The translations under genes were made by a program, and so were the position numbers. Below are positions 31,669-42,785 of a stretch of DNA of 64,000 bases, in pieces (positions within the stretch are counted from its first letter, which is position 1; each line of letters begins with the position of its first letter). Under the pieces are notes generated by a model. It made no database searches. It was not told where the DNA came from and worked only from the letters and a program-made list of their open reading frames with translations. Origin of the DNA: Aradus depressus (Eukaryota > Arthropoda > Insecta > Hemiptera > Aradidae); NCBI GenBank assembly GCA_963662175.1, contig OY759214.1:75652037-75716036 (forward strand), given 5' to 3'.

Positions 31669-32218
31669 TTTTTTTTTTTTTCTATTGGTTCGGATTTGAA
31701 AACCCAAAGCAGAAAGTGGTCGCCAAAAATTCGCAGACCCGTTACTGTGAACCATTCTGGAGCTAGAGGCGGCCGCACGTTATTCACAAAGCTCTCAGTC
31801 CCTTTGTTCAAATCTACTCCTGAAGAATTCTCAATTTAGAGACTGGAACTTCTTCATTTCAATTTATCATGCAGAATTCAGCGCAATATAAGATTAAAGC
31901 ACCTTTAAGTCGTGCTCCACACCTATAATAATTAAATTTCGTGGTAATTTTGAACGTGGAAATCAATCATTCTTTGCCCATTTTCCCTTCGTATTACTCT
32001 CATTTTCATATTCCGGCATTCCAATCTCTTATGATGTGGGGCTATTCATATTCCGCCTTATTCTTCCTTCTCTTATCCTGTAGAATCCTTATATATCCTT
32101 TTGTTTGATTAAACTCCTTATTTTCTTTTTAAACCATAATTTATCGCAATTGCAATAAACCAATAATATTTTTCAAATAATTTTTTAATGTATATCATCA
32201 GCATACATTACATCATAA
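31669..32218. other. Unassigned sequence
   Basis: 31700-31840 is open on the plus strand without a recognised domain; the remainder is AT-rich. Confidence 0.2.
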
Positions 32219-32409
32219 ATTGTCGGTGAATCACCGGCAATGTACTTTTCCATCACTAATTAATCAATTGAATTTGCGCTCTCCCACCAAACCAATCTAT
32301 TTCTTTAAACTAAACAGATAGTTGGCCTAACATAGTAGTTACATTCTGAGTCATACTATATTTTGTGTCGAAACATTCATTACATCGGTAGTTATTAAAG
32401 TTTTTTTTA

Positions 32410-32440
<31 letters not shown>

Positions 32441-32450
32441 CACGCCCCTT
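32219..32450 (-). repeat. R1 3' part with 30-nt C tract
   Basis: A reversed R1 end (GTCGGTGAATCACCGGC) leads into an uninterrupted run of 30 C (32412-32441), again at the R1 G-rich site. Confidence 0.85.
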
Positions 32451-32489
32451 TCTCTTCAGGATTGCTGTAAGAACTAAGGGTGGAAATAA

Positions 32490-32595
32490 CATTTTGCACC
32501 TGGATATAGTTACTTCGGTGACGTAGGGAATGCTGAGGTCAGTATAAAGGGTCTTGTTGGAAACATAGTAATAAGTCCACATCGGTTTCAACACT
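32490..32595 (-). pseudogene. Jockey-type LINE fragment
   Basis: The minus strand reads YYVSNKTLYTDLSIPYVTEV, the same post-RT block as the other Jockey-type fragments. Only about 100 bp remains. Confidence 0.7.
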
Positions 32596-32611
32596 GCGTT
32601 GTATATAAGTA

Positions 32612-33425
32612 CAGTAAAATCCGGTTATAACGATATTCAAGAGACTAAGAAAAATACATCGTTATATCCGGAAATCTTAATATCCGGAACCAAACTGTTA
32701 AACCTACATACAAATGTATGGGCTTAGTGAAAAAAAATGTGTTTTACAATGATCATAACGAGAAAGTTTACATATTTTTATTTACTGTTTAAACTTTACT
32801 TGAAATTTACTTACATACATTTGTAACTGTATACATAAATTATGTATACACATGAGTACATATGTATTAACTTTCCACAAAAAAATCAGTTATTTTAGTT
32901 TGCTTGCTTTTTTTTTAAGTATACATTTTTGCTTACATGGTTATGAAGTTCCGAAGTCACGATCCCTACGGAGGCAAAGGAAGACTAATCTGAAACTAGG
33001 AATATACGCACTAGAAGGGGAGAAGGGAGTTCGAAGAAAATTCTACAAGGGGGAAATGGTATGTTTGGAAATGGTATGACTCATTGCGCTCGGAAAGAGT
33101 AAACAAGAACCGTGAAAACCCTTTTCTATAATGTTCGTATTTTTCATCCGTTCAAAACTCATACTTACTCAAACTCATACATTTACTCAATTATGTATGT
33201 ATGTGGCGTATGTACATATATATTATATCGTTATAATCAGAATGAAAAAACAACTTTTTCTTATGTTTTAGATCGTTTTATGCGGAATATCGTCGTTATA
33301 CCTAACATCGTTATATCCGGATTTATTTCTTCACTTTTAAATAGCAAACCAAACTAAATACGGGTTTTACATTGTTATATCCGGAAAATCGTTATATCAG
33401 GAATCGTTATAAAAGGATTTTTCTG
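32612..33425. mobile_element. Pogo/Tigger-like non-autonomous element, TA TSD
   Basis: Left CAGTAAAATCCGGTTATAAC and right GTTATAAAAGGATTTTTCTG are inverted. TA precedes (32610-32611) and follows (33426-33427). Sub-terminal CGTTATATCCGGA repeats occur at both ends. There is no transposase among the short ORFs inside. Confidence 0.85.
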
Positions 33426-33704
33426 TAGTTTTATTTTCAAAATGAATTTAGATCTTTTGTCTAGTAACTTAGTAAAAGTTTGTAGCGTCTGTTTATTTAT
33501 TGTCTTTTCAGTCTCGTGTGGGTTAGTCACTTGTCAAGTAGAAGGTCTAGATCGCGGACTTGATGTTATGAAGAGATGGGATTTTTAGGTATACCGGAGG
33601 CCAGGTATATTTGAGAAGGAGAGTAAAGACGATCTGAATTGACTTACTGTCTTTACTTTGTCTGTATTTTTTTTTTTTTTTTTGTCTGTATTCAACTTCG
33701 GTCT

Positions 33705-34050
33705 TTACTTTCACGAAATTTAATATGAGGAGTCGCTATGTAACTAAACTATTGATAATTCTCATAGAGTGGTTCATCCCACCCATACAGCACAGCGGTT
33801 AAAGGACAACTGTCCGCTGTGCTGTGTGGGTGGTATGAAGCTGATGATGACGTTGTTGCGTTTAAGACCGGTTCAGGTCTAAAATAAAACAGTGGGCATA
33901 CAACATCTTTTATTTCTATGAGAAATCTCGTCCCACATCTTACTATCACATATGAATTGATAATTAGTCCAAACTCTCCTTTGGTTTTGGAGGGAGAGAG
34001 AAAACTTAGATGATTATTTCATATTTGGGAAATAAAATGCTGGTGATTCC
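33705..34050 (+). repeat. R1 3' end split by an FB2 insertion
   Basis: R1 sequence (TTTAATATGAGG, AACTATTGATAATT) continues after the insertion with AGTCCAAACTC and ends GGGAAATAAAATGCTGGTG. Confidence 0.8.
33761..33955 (+). mobile_element. FB2 foldback element, left arm mostly deleted, 10-bp TSD
   Basis: ATTGATAATT occurs at 33751-33760 and 33956-33965 and is the R1 target sequence. The element keeps a short left arm end (CTCATAG), an inner hairpin (ACAGCACAGCGG and its complement), a CTGATGATGACG motif, ACCGGTTC, TTTATTTCTATGAG and an asymmetric tail of about 35 nt. Confidence 0.85.
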
Positions 34051-34054
34051 CTGA

Positions 34055-34345
34055 AAATGTGAATTATCTTTGAATATGGGTGGTTTTGTTTCACCTGTAT
34101 AACTGAATTTCTATTGAAAATATTGCAATAGAAATTCAGTTATACACAATATTCAATTCAATTCTCTGAATAACGAAGTTACTCAATTGTACGTTAGAAC
34201 GAAGTTATGAGTAAATGGACAAATCATGATGAATATGGGATTATTACAGAAATTGATGTATAAACAAAATAATATTTCAGTCCAAAAAAAAAAAAATGTT
34301 TTAATATTATTATTGGAATCTCTCTCTGTAACTACTAACGAGTTC
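34055..34345. other. Unassigned sequence with small inverted repeat
   Basis: AACTGAATTTCTATTG (about 34103) and CAATAGAAATTCAGTTATAC (about 34127) form a short hairpin; nothing else recognised. Confidence 0.4.
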
Positions 34346-34348
34346 GTT

Positions 34349-34535
34349 ATAATGACTCATGTCCTCGCTTTAACTACAAGGTCATATCACCTACTACCAG
34401 AGCGCTCTTTCGTCGATCTACTGCGAGAGGCCTACTTTTGCCTAGTCTAAATTTTTATTCATTTTTAGGGTCGAGTACCTGACAATGCACTGGCTCTGGT
34501 TCTTCGGTTAACGGCCCATTCGAAGGACTAAACTT
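34349..34535 (-). mobile_element. SINE-A 3' half, reverse
   Basis: ACTCATGTCCTCGCTTTAAC, CTACTACCAGAGCGCTCTT and the following blocks match the reversed SINE-A tail. Confidence 0.85.
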
Positions 34536-34573
34536 CCTAGATAATATAAACTAAAAACCAGATACCTGTGAGA

Positions 34574-35092
34574 TATCGGCGCACAGTGTGAAATTTATGA
34601 GTTTTGATTTTCAAAATTCAAGCCCCCGCTCAATTTTTGATCAATTTGGATGAAACTAAGTGCAAAATATTTGTGAAAGCTGGATTTTTATCAGGTAACT
34701 GCGAGTATCACATTCAATGAATCCATTAAAACCATCAAAAGTGCCAAAAATAGCCAATATATTGTATTTGGATCACTTTAGGCAAAAATGACAACATTAG
34801 GACCACTTTTGGCTAAAATAAATATTGAATTCGTAATCAGCGACTCAAAAAACATTAATTTAAGTTGTAAAAATCTGTTAACAAAAACTCAGACAAAAAT
34901 AATTAAAATTTTCGCGGGGTTTTCGCAGCTGTCAATTGGCATATAATACCTGCATTGTGAAACCCGCAGTTACCTGATAAAAAGCCAGCTTTCACAAATA
35001 TTTTGCACCTAGTTTCATCCAAATTGATCAAAAATTAAGCGGGGGCTCGAATTTTTGAAAATCAAAACTCATAGATTTCACATAGTGCGGCA
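34574..35092. mobile_element. Foldback element with arms of about 125 bp
   Basis: 34580-34706 and 34968-35090 are reverse complements with few mismatches (ends around GCGCACAGTGTGAAATTTAT). The 260-bp centre has no coding sequence and the arms contain no hammerhead-like motif. Confidence 0.85.
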
Positions 35093-35164
35093 CCCTCTAA
35101 TATGATTTTATTATTGGTAGTTTTATTATTAAAAAGGATTTTCAGAAATATAGAAAAAATGAAA

Positions 35165-35655
35165 TATGATATGGTCTCTTCTTATACCGGCCACTGGTGC
35201 ATAGATCAAAGAATGTAAAATAAATTTATGTAGGAAATATTTCAAAAGTTAGGTTTTATGACTCATGCCCGGGTTTTAACTACAAGGTCATATCGCCTAC
35301 TACCAGAGCGCTCTTTCGTCACTCTGGTGGACATGAGCCCGACTCTACTGTGGGAGTCCTAAATTTTGCCTACCCTACATTTTTATTCATCTAGGGTAGG
35401 GGTCATTAACGAGTACCTGACATTGTACAGGCTCGGGACCATCGCTTAACGTCCCATCCGAAGGACGGCGTGCTTAAGTTTATTTTACCTCCCAGATAAA
35501 ATAAACTAAGGGCCTCGGTCGGGTTACGAACCCACGACCTTGAGCTCAGAAGTCAAGCACGCATACCACTGAGCTACCGGCGCCCTCAGGAAATATTTCA
35601 AAGTAATGTTTAAATTGTATAGCATGGCAACGAATTATATTATTATTGATAGTTT
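35165..35655 (+). mobile_element. T1-related TIR end, interrupted by SINE-A
   Basis: GGTCTCTTCTTATACCGGCC then GTGCATAGATCAAAGAATGT matches, in reverse, the end at 47560-47632. The SINE at 35247-35587 split it and duplicated AGGAAATATTTCAAA. Confidence 0.6.
35247..35587 (-). mobile_element. SINE-A, full length with perfect 15-bp TSD
   Basis: Reverse orientation: its 3' end (AGTTAGGTTTTATGAC reversed) is at the left and its head (CACTGAGCTACCGGCGCCCTC) at the right. The TSD AGGAAATATTTCAAA is at 35232-35246 and 35588-35602, making it one of the youngest copies. Confidence 0.93.
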
Positions 35656-35667
35656 TTAGAAACTATA

Positions 35668-36298
35668 AATCACCGGCAACTCCTCGATGAGTTAACGCAT
35701 TAATCTATTAACTTTTCGCTCTCTCCAAAACCAGCCGACCGTTAGCGCTAATATTCAACATTTGATTTAAACAGAGCTCCTAATTCCTCATATTAAATTT
35801 AGCCGATTAATTCATTACATCGGGCGCTTTTAGGGTTTTTGAAATGAGCCCTCTCTCCTGAACCCCCTCTTCCCTTCAGTTGATATCACTGAAATTCGAA
35901 AGGTTATGTCCTCATTGGGTATTTTACCTCCCAGATAAGATAAACTAAGTGCCTCGGCCGGGTTTCGAACCCTTGATCTTATTTTTTCTAAGGGTTCAAA
36001 CAACAACCCTGGGTGAATACCCATTAATTATTAATTACGACAGTTAGTAGAATTTTTGAGTTAATTCGCTCCCCTTATTCCTCCTTCCCTTTGGCCGAAA
36101 ATTTCGTGTCGATACATTCATCCTACCGGGAGGTATCGATGTTCACAAACACATAGACAGATACAAATGTTTTTTTTTTTTTCATATTTGGAAACTGGAG
36201 TTCGGACAATTTGAAATTCCGTTGAAAACTCCGCATCGAATTTTTGACCGATTACTTAACTTCCCCTATACATCGAACAACTGTTGAAGTAAAACATC
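35668..36298 (-). repeat. R1, near full length, with a SINE-A scrap inside
   Basis: Reversed R1 from the ATCACCGGCAACTCC end to the GAAGTAAAAC head. 35918-35985 is a SINE-A head fragment (TTTTACCTCCCAGATAAG, GGGTTTCGAACCC). Confidence 0.8.
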
Positions 36299-36856
36299 AG
36301 TAATGATGCCCCTCCGCATTGCAGCGGTGTAGCTACACCACTGTCAATATCATATCAGGGTTTTTCCCATGGAAAATTATGAATATTATATGAAACATTT
36401 CCTCTCTGTTAATTACTAAATGTTGATATTTTAAAAAATGTGTTTTCATTGGGGTGGAAAAAAGGGGTGAGCGGAAAAGGGCAATTTTATCTGACCTGCA
36501 GGGGCAATATTTTATAAGAATACTCTGGTTTCATGAAATATTTATCGGTGCCAAGAGGAAAGAAGGTTCTTTGATCGAAACTGTACCAGGAAGATACTAC
36601 TGCGACACAATCAGGAATATACGTCCTCCACTTGTTTCTATATGAAATTGTGGACATATGATCTGAATCATCTGGTATGTCAGGATATAAATACCATATT
36701 AAATATAATTCCCTTTACCAATTGTTCAGTGCTTTAGAGTCTCAAGAAAACTTGCTTTCAATAAACTGTCATATCGGAAAACTCCGACTGCTAACAATAT
36801 AAATTTTAGGATAATATTTGGGGAGGGTTTAGATATGAGTTTTGTCCTGAAAGTGC
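36299..36856. other. Unassigned sequence
   Basis: 36454-36645 is open on the plus strand (LQGQYFIRILWF) without a recognised domain. Confidence 0.2.
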
Positions 36857-36864
36857 CTATAGGC

Positions 36865-37563
36865 TAGGAATGTAAAACAATCGATAGTTCCGATACAATC
36901 GGTGTTAAACTATCGATAGTTTAGGAACTATGTATTTCTGGGATCGAAGGAAGGTTACATTTACAGTTCTTGTAGAGTGTTTGGTTGCTTTGAACTGAAA
37001 ATTTACTATTCTTGTACCGTGCTTTGTTGTTTTGAACTGAAAAATGAGTCGTAAACGGAAGTCCGATGTGTGAAGTTACTTCGATAAGGATGTGGGTCCA
37101 AAAAAAACTGGCTACATGTCGTTTGTGCAGTGTTGAATACAGAACTTCCGGGAACACATCCAATTTGAAGGATCACTTATTGAGAAAACATCACAGCGAT
37201 TACAACGGCAACGCTTTGTGCACACCTACAGATACAGAAGAGAATAGAAGTAGTGGAAGTGGAATTAGTTTTTACTTGAGTTCAACAAAAACATATGAAA
37301 AAAACTCCGAGAGATACAGGATTCTCTTGAATCGGATTGTTTCATACATAGCAATTGATTTTCAACCATTCAGCGTAGTCGAATTCGTAAAAGAAATATA
37401 GGTAGTTACACTGTAGGACATCTTGTTTATTTGTCTTCCTTAAATTATTTACATGGTACATGTGTGCATATACATGACCATAATGACTTGATGTCACTTC
37501 TACTTTTAAAAAAATTTCGGCATTACTATCGAGGATATTGCCATCGATAGTTTTACACCCCTA
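36865..37563 (+). mobile_element. hAT-type element remnant with BED finger and 8-bp TSD
   Basis: TIRs TAGGAATGTAAAACAATCGA and, reversed, TAGGGGTGTAAAACTATCGA. Flanks CTATAGGC (36857-36864) and CTGCAGGC (37564-37571) agree at 6 of 8. Inside, on the plus strand, is a degraded transposase start from about 37042: a stop, then a frameshift, then a BED-finger-like CRLC...SGNTSNLKDHLLRKHH and a VSYIAIDFQPFSVVE block typical of hAT transposases, closed by a stop at 37400. The catalytic domain is deleted. Confidence 0.8.
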
Positions 37564-37595
37564 CTGCAGGCTCTCTCTGTATCTACACTTCTCAT

Positions 37596-37824
37596 ATAAA
37601 TAAAAAACGTTGCCTTCCCACAGTTTTATTTTAGACCACAACCGGTTTTCGACGCAACAGCGGGCAGTGGTTCATCCACACAGCACAGCGGTGTAAAGGA
37701 CAACTGGCGACCACCGCTGTGCTGTGTGGGTGTGAAGAACCACTGATGATGACGCTGTTGCGTCGTAAACCGGTTCTGGTCTAAAATTAAACAGCGGGAA
37801 GACAACGTTTTTTATTTCTATGAT
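37596..37824. mobile_element. FB2 foldback element, two-armed copy
   Basis: Arms 37596-37695 and 37726-37824 pair through AAATAAAAAACGTTG, GACCACAACCGGTTTTCGACG and the inner ACAGCACAGCGG hairpin. The right arm has CTGATGA at 37743-37749, helix II GACGC/GCGTC with TGTT loop, and ACCA (37739-37742) able to pair with TGGT downstream of ACCGGTTC. GAAA reads GTAAA here. Confidence 0.8.
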
Positions 37825-38221
37825 ATATTTTATTCTTTGATTTTTTTATTAATAAAATACTCAAATAAAAAAATAAATGTTATAATCAATTATATCACTT
37901 TTTTTTCTTGCTTTGGCTGGTGCGTCATTAGCTCGTTAATGAATGATACAGTGTTTAAAGAGAGAGATCTTTATTCGCCATCTTTTATTCTCTCAATTGA
38001 ATCATGTTTTTTTATTCGTAATTTATTTTATTATCTTGCAGTTTAATTTCCTTTTTTTATTTATGCTTTATGCCCTTTGGTGGTCTACTAACAAAAATAA
38101 TTTTAATGACTTACCGAGAAACCATTCTCCCATTTTACTCAACCGCAGACAGATAATTTCTAAATTTTATTTTTTATTTTTGTTATTTTTCAGTTATCTA
38201 TCTGAACTTTAAATGATATAA

Positions 38222-38432
38222 GGGAGGCGGTAGGTAGTGTGCTGTCTACTGAGCTCATGATCACTGGTTCGAAACCCGGACGAGGCCCTTTGGGACCATC
38301 CGAAGGTTGGCGTGCTAAAGTTTATTTTACCTCCCAGATAAAATGAACTAAGGGCCTCGTCCGGCTTTCGAACCTCCGAACTTGAGCTCAATAAGCAACC
38401 ACGCATACCACTGAGCTACCGGCGCCCTCTCA
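38222..38432. mobile_element. Second inverted pair of SINE-A heads
   Basis: 38222-38300 is a plus-strand head (GGTTCGAAACCCGGACGA) and 38301-38432 is a minus-strand head ending ACCGGCGCCCTC. As at 15793-16042, the 5' ends face outward. Confidence 0.8.
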
Positions 38433-38549
38433 TGTCGATACATTCATTCTAACGGGAATTATCGTGCTCACAGACGATGATAATCATGATTATGAAATGA
38501 AATCTTATTTCCGATAAATAATATAAATGTATTTTTTTGTGGAGGAGGA

Positions 38550-38839
38550 GGTTCCTGTATTTGGCGCATTTATGTATTTGAACTCATTGTACTGCTGATG
38601 AGTGACTGACCCCGCCCCGTGCAGCTAAAGGAGTTATGGTGGGGACGCTGTTTGTTGTATTGTATGATATACAGCAGGGCCGAAGTGCATTTATCACAGG
38701 TGCAGTCAACCTTGCATCCCTCCCCCTCCCATATATAAGGTACTTCACATCGTTCCTCCATACAAACTTTTCTGTCGTCTACTTGATCAGGTAGGAGTAT
38801 TCCTTTAATAGTACTTCGTCGAAATGTCAACTCCATTAC
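38550..38839 (-). other. Unassigned Cys-rich open stretch
   Basis: The minus strand is open for 88 codons with several Cys (CMEERCEVPY, CKVDCTCDKC). It abuts the T1 element and no family was recognised. Could be part of a gene, an unknown element or chance. Confidence 0.25.
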
Positions 38840-39117
38840 AAGACTTTCTTATACCAACCACCCTTATAGATCACTCTCTCTTTCCCCCTCCCACTTCTCA
38901 AAAACATTTCATTCATGCATTACTGGTTGAATGAAGGTAATAAGTTGGCGTCAGTAGTATTTTTTGTTTCTTTGTTTAGCATAATTTTAAGAGTGACTTT
39001 CTTACACCCAGTAATGTCAGTATGAAATTATTTTGAGAAGGAGGAGGGGGAGAGAGAGTGATAGAGATAGATATGTAAACATGGTTGACATAAGAAAGTC
39101 CTATAATGACCACATCA
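38840..39117. mobile_element. TIR element T1, copy 2 (most complete)
   Basis: Left CAAGACTTTCTTATACCAAC and right GTTGACATAAGAAAGTCCTA inverted ends, with CTTCTCAAAAACATTTCATT paired with AATTATTTTGAGAAGGAG inside. No ORF. Confidence 0.75.
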
Positions 39118-39173
39118 TATACATATTTTTTTTTTCTTATTGATGTGTAAACATCTCTCGGTAGGGGCTATGT

Positions 39174-40713
39174 TATGCCGTGTTTACACTATGTAGCAAA
39201 ACAGGTATATTGCCGAGCAATGTAGCTGTGCTACACATTTTTGAAAACGCCACCCGAAAACAGCAATACTGTTATACAGCAATATAGTTCAATTCAAGAG
39301 CTATATAGCTGGAAATGAGTTTCCCATCGGTTGTCGGTAAGATCAAAGGGAACTATGCAGCTGAGCTATACAGCCGGGCTGGAAGCACGTCTTTTGTTGT
39401 AGCACAGCTATATAGCTGTCGCCCGAAGACGCTCGTCTGTAGTGTGCTTGCCATCTCGAAGTGAACTGGTTGATTTCATCAAGTACATGCTCATACAGCT
39501 GCTAGAGCTACACAACGAAACGTTTTTAGTCATAGCTACATAGCTCTTTTTAGTCAAAGCTATATAGCTCTTTTTAATCATAGCTAGCTACATATATTGC
39601 TCAGCTACATATAGCTCGGCTATATAGCTGTCGCCCGAAGACGCTCGTCTGTTGTGTGCTTGCCATCTCGAAGTGAACTGGTTGATTTCATCAAGTACAT
39701 GCTCATACAGCTGCTAGAGCTACACAACGAAACGTTTTTAGTCATAGCTACATAGCTCTTTTTAGTCAAAGCTATATAGCTCTTTTTAATCATAGCTAGC
39801 TACATATATTGCTCAGCTACATATAGCTCGGCTATATAGCTGTCGCCCGAAGACGCTCGTCTGTAGTGTGCTTGCCATCTCGAAGTGAACTGGTTGATTT
39901 CATCAAGTACATGCTCATACAGCTGCTAGAGCTACACAACGAAACGTTTTTAGTCATAGCTACATAGCTCTTTTTAGTCAAAGCTATATAGCTCTTTTTA
40001 ATCATAGCTAGCTACATATATTGCTCAGCTACATATAGCTCGGCTATATAGCTGTCGCCCGAAGACGCTCGTCTGTAGTGTGCTTGCCATCTCGAAGTGA
40101 ACTGGTTGATTTCATCAAGTACATGCTCATACAGCTGCTAGAGCTACACAACGAAACGTTTTTAGTCATAGCTACATAGCTCTTTTTAGTCAAAGCTATA
40201 TAGCTCTTTTTAATCATAGCTAGCTACATATATTGCTCAGCTACATATAGCTCGGCTATATAGCTGTCGCCCGAAGACGCTCGTCTGTAGTGTGCTTGCC
40301 ATCTCGAAGTGAACTGGTTGATTTCATCAAGTACATGCTCATACAGCTGCTAGAGCTACACAACGAAACGTTTTTAGTCATAGCTACATAGCTCTTTTTA
40401 GTCAAAGCTATATAGCTCTTTTTAATCATAGCTAGCTACATATATTGCTCAGCTACATATAGCTCGGCTATATAGCTGTCGCCCGAAGACGCTCGTCTGT
40501 AGTGTGCTTGCCATCTCGAAGTGAACTGGTTGATTTCATCAAGTACATGCTCATACAGCTGCTAGAGCTACACAACGAAACGTTTTTAGTCATAGCTACA
40601 TAGCTCTTTTTAGTCAAAGCTATATAGCTCTTTTTAATCATAGCTAGCTACATATATTGCTCAGCTACATATAGCTCGGCTATATAGTTTTGCTACATAG
40701 TATAAACACGGTA
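39174..40713. mobile_element. TIR element carrying a 212-bp x 6 tandem array
   Basis: Termini CCGTGTTTACACTATGTAGC and, reversed at about 40690-40712, CCGTGTTTATACTATGTAGC, each flanked by TA, so a TA-target DNA element is likely. Most of its length is the array described separately. No transposase. Confidence 0.8.
39407..40678. repeat. 212-bp tandem array, six units
   Basis: GCTATATAGCTGTCGCCCGA recurs at 39407, 39619, 39831, 40043, 40255 and 40467, and GCTATATAG once more at 40679, with exactly 212-bp spacing. Units are virtually identical (one visible difference, TCTGTTGTG against TCTGTAGTG in the second unit). The unit is full of AGCTATATAGCT-like palindromes. Such uniformity means recent amplification or assembly-sensitive sequence. 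Confidence 0.97.
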
Positions 40714-40828
40714 TAAGACAGTCAGAGCGTGTTTCAGTTGTTAATTATACTGTCACTTACGTATCATATAATTTAATTATGAATGATATGCTATTTTATG
40801 CTATATGAATTAGTTTCGTGATTCGAAA

Positions 40829-40872
40829 CTACCCGGGCTTTATCTACGTTGTCATAATGCCTACTACGCGAT
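40829..40872 (-). repeat. SINE-A tail scrap
   Basis: CCCGGGCTTTATCTACGTTG and TGCCTACTACGCG match the reversed SINE-A 3' part. Confidence 0.5.
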
Positions 40873-40889
40873 ATAATTAATTTTTTTCT

Positions 40890-42300
40890 TTACTCCCTTT
40901 GCTTAGGAGGAAATTATATATTCACAGGAATTTCATGTTTTCCAATACATTGATTCCAAAAATTAATTACCGGCTGTGTATGAATGAATTAATTAATTTT
41001 TGCTTAATCTGTCGACAGTTTGCGCTAATAATCAATAATTGATTTACGTATGGGCTCCTAAATCCTCGTACTAAATTTTCTGAGTTCAGCTCTCCTCTGA
41101 TCGGCCCTTCCTTTCGGCGAATTTCACTGAAAATTTGTAAGTGTCGTCCTTATAGGGTTTTGAATTAACGTATAAAATTTTGTATGGATACATTCACTTG
41201 AGTTGCCTCTCTTCTTACGGAGTTTTGGACACATAAAATTTTGATACATTCATTTAACCGTCCGTTATTAGACATTTTGTGTTGAGCCTCTCCACTAATC
41301 TCCCTTTTTCCTTTGATCGATTTGGCTGAAAATCAAGGGGGTATTGAAATGAAAAGAAATTTTATTATTCTGGGACCGAGGTCCCCTAAGAATAAATACA
41401 TCCAGAGTAAAGAACAGGAAACAATAAAATATAGTATCAGTACAAAAAAATAAAAAGATAGGTAAATAAAATTAGTGCTACATTGGAGAAAAACTATACA
41501 ATTAAAAAAATAGATAAACAAAAGACTAACAGGAAAAAACATAAAATTAACAACTTCATTATGATGAAAAAAAATAAATAAAAGAGAATAAGTAAAAAAG
41601 AAAATCTCTATAACTAAGAAATAAATAAAATTGATGATATAAATCGACCGAGCATAGTACTATGCTGGTTGATTATAAAAGAGAAGGAAGGATGCCCAGC
41701 CAAGGTTTGAAATAAAATTAATTTTAGACAGTAGGGGCTCGATAGAAAAGTGTGAGGAGAAGAAGAAAAAGAAAAATAGTCAAAATAAAATAAGATAAGA
41801 TAAAAAATAAATAAATGTGTAAAATGAACCAAAAAGGAATAATATTGATTATGATCGAATAATTTAGGAAATATGATAAAAGAAATATAATAAAAATGGA
41901 GAATGACAAAGACAAAAAAGAGAGAGAGAAAAAAAAGGGACAAGTAATTTGAATGATTAGATAATTGAGGTTGACGAATTAGAGAATACGGGGAAGAGAT
42001 CAAAGGGGAGTGGATTGTTTAGTGAAGAGGATTTGGAATAGTGAGGATTTGAAAGAAGTCACGGAAGGAGAGTGACGGATTGGGGGAGGCAGGGAGTTGT
42101 AGAGAGAGGAGGCCTGGACAAGAAATGAATTGTGGAAGGCTGAGGAGCGATGGGAGGGGATGAAGAGGTCTGAGGTTTTGAATAGACATATATAATTTCG
42201 TGTCGATTCATTTATTTTACCGGGGGAGTTATTGCGTTCACAGACACAGAGAGACATCTGGTGGTCGGAAAACATGAAATTCCTTTGAAAACTCCGGATT
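40890..42300 (-). repeat. R1 interrupted by a LINE
   Basis: Reversed R1 runs 40890-41336 and resumes at about 42178-42300 (AATTTCGTGTCGATTCATTT, GTGGTCGGAAAACATGAAAT). The intervening LINE replaced about 30 bp of R1. Confidence 0.75.
41337..42177 (-). mobile_element. 5'-truncated CR1/Jockey-like LINE 3' end
   Basis: The minus strand ends a LINE ORF: SSAFHNSFLVQASSLYNSLP, then SVTSFKSSLFQIL and a stop (42001). The R/Q-A-x-x-L-x-N-x-LP...F-K..L pattern is the usual C-terminus of such LINEs. A pyrimidine-rich 3' UTR follows, ending in CGGTCCCAGAATAATAAAAT near 41340-41380. Confidence 0.7.
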
Positions 42301-42579
42301 TAACTAACTGTTGTGTTATTTATAAACAATTATTTATTAAATGCTATTGCCTCAATATTAATTGGAGGTTGAGAGTAGCCATTGTTAATTACATTTAAAT
42401 GACTAACTTTAATTGAGGAAAACAAACAGGTAATAATTGTTGTAATAATGTTAACAAATAAACAGCCGCAGGGCAGAAGAAAATGTTGATGACTCGTGAA
42501 CTTCCGAATAAAATAAAAAATATATTGACGGTGTAAAAACTGAAGAGCACAACGCTCGTAAAAGGAAGAATCCGTTTTA

Positions 42580-42785
42580 TTTACTTCCCCGACTATACGA
42601 TGTATGAACACGATAACTCACGATAGAACAAATGCATTGCTCGAAATTTTTATATGTATATACAGAAACCCTTAAGGACCATATCTATTGATTTTCAGCC
42701 AAATCGGTCAAATGGAAGGAATTAGACGAGACATATCACAAAAACTATAATAACTGTTAATCTAATCAATGAGTTAGGATTTAAA
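42580..42785 (+). repeat. R1 head and first module
   Basis: TTACTTCCCCGACTATACGA, GAACACGATAACTC and ATTTTCAGCCAAATCGGTC. Confidence 0.75.

Noticed and set aside
39407..40678. CRISPR array
   Set aside because: The 212-bp units are contiguous repeats without unique spacers, in eukaryotic DNA.
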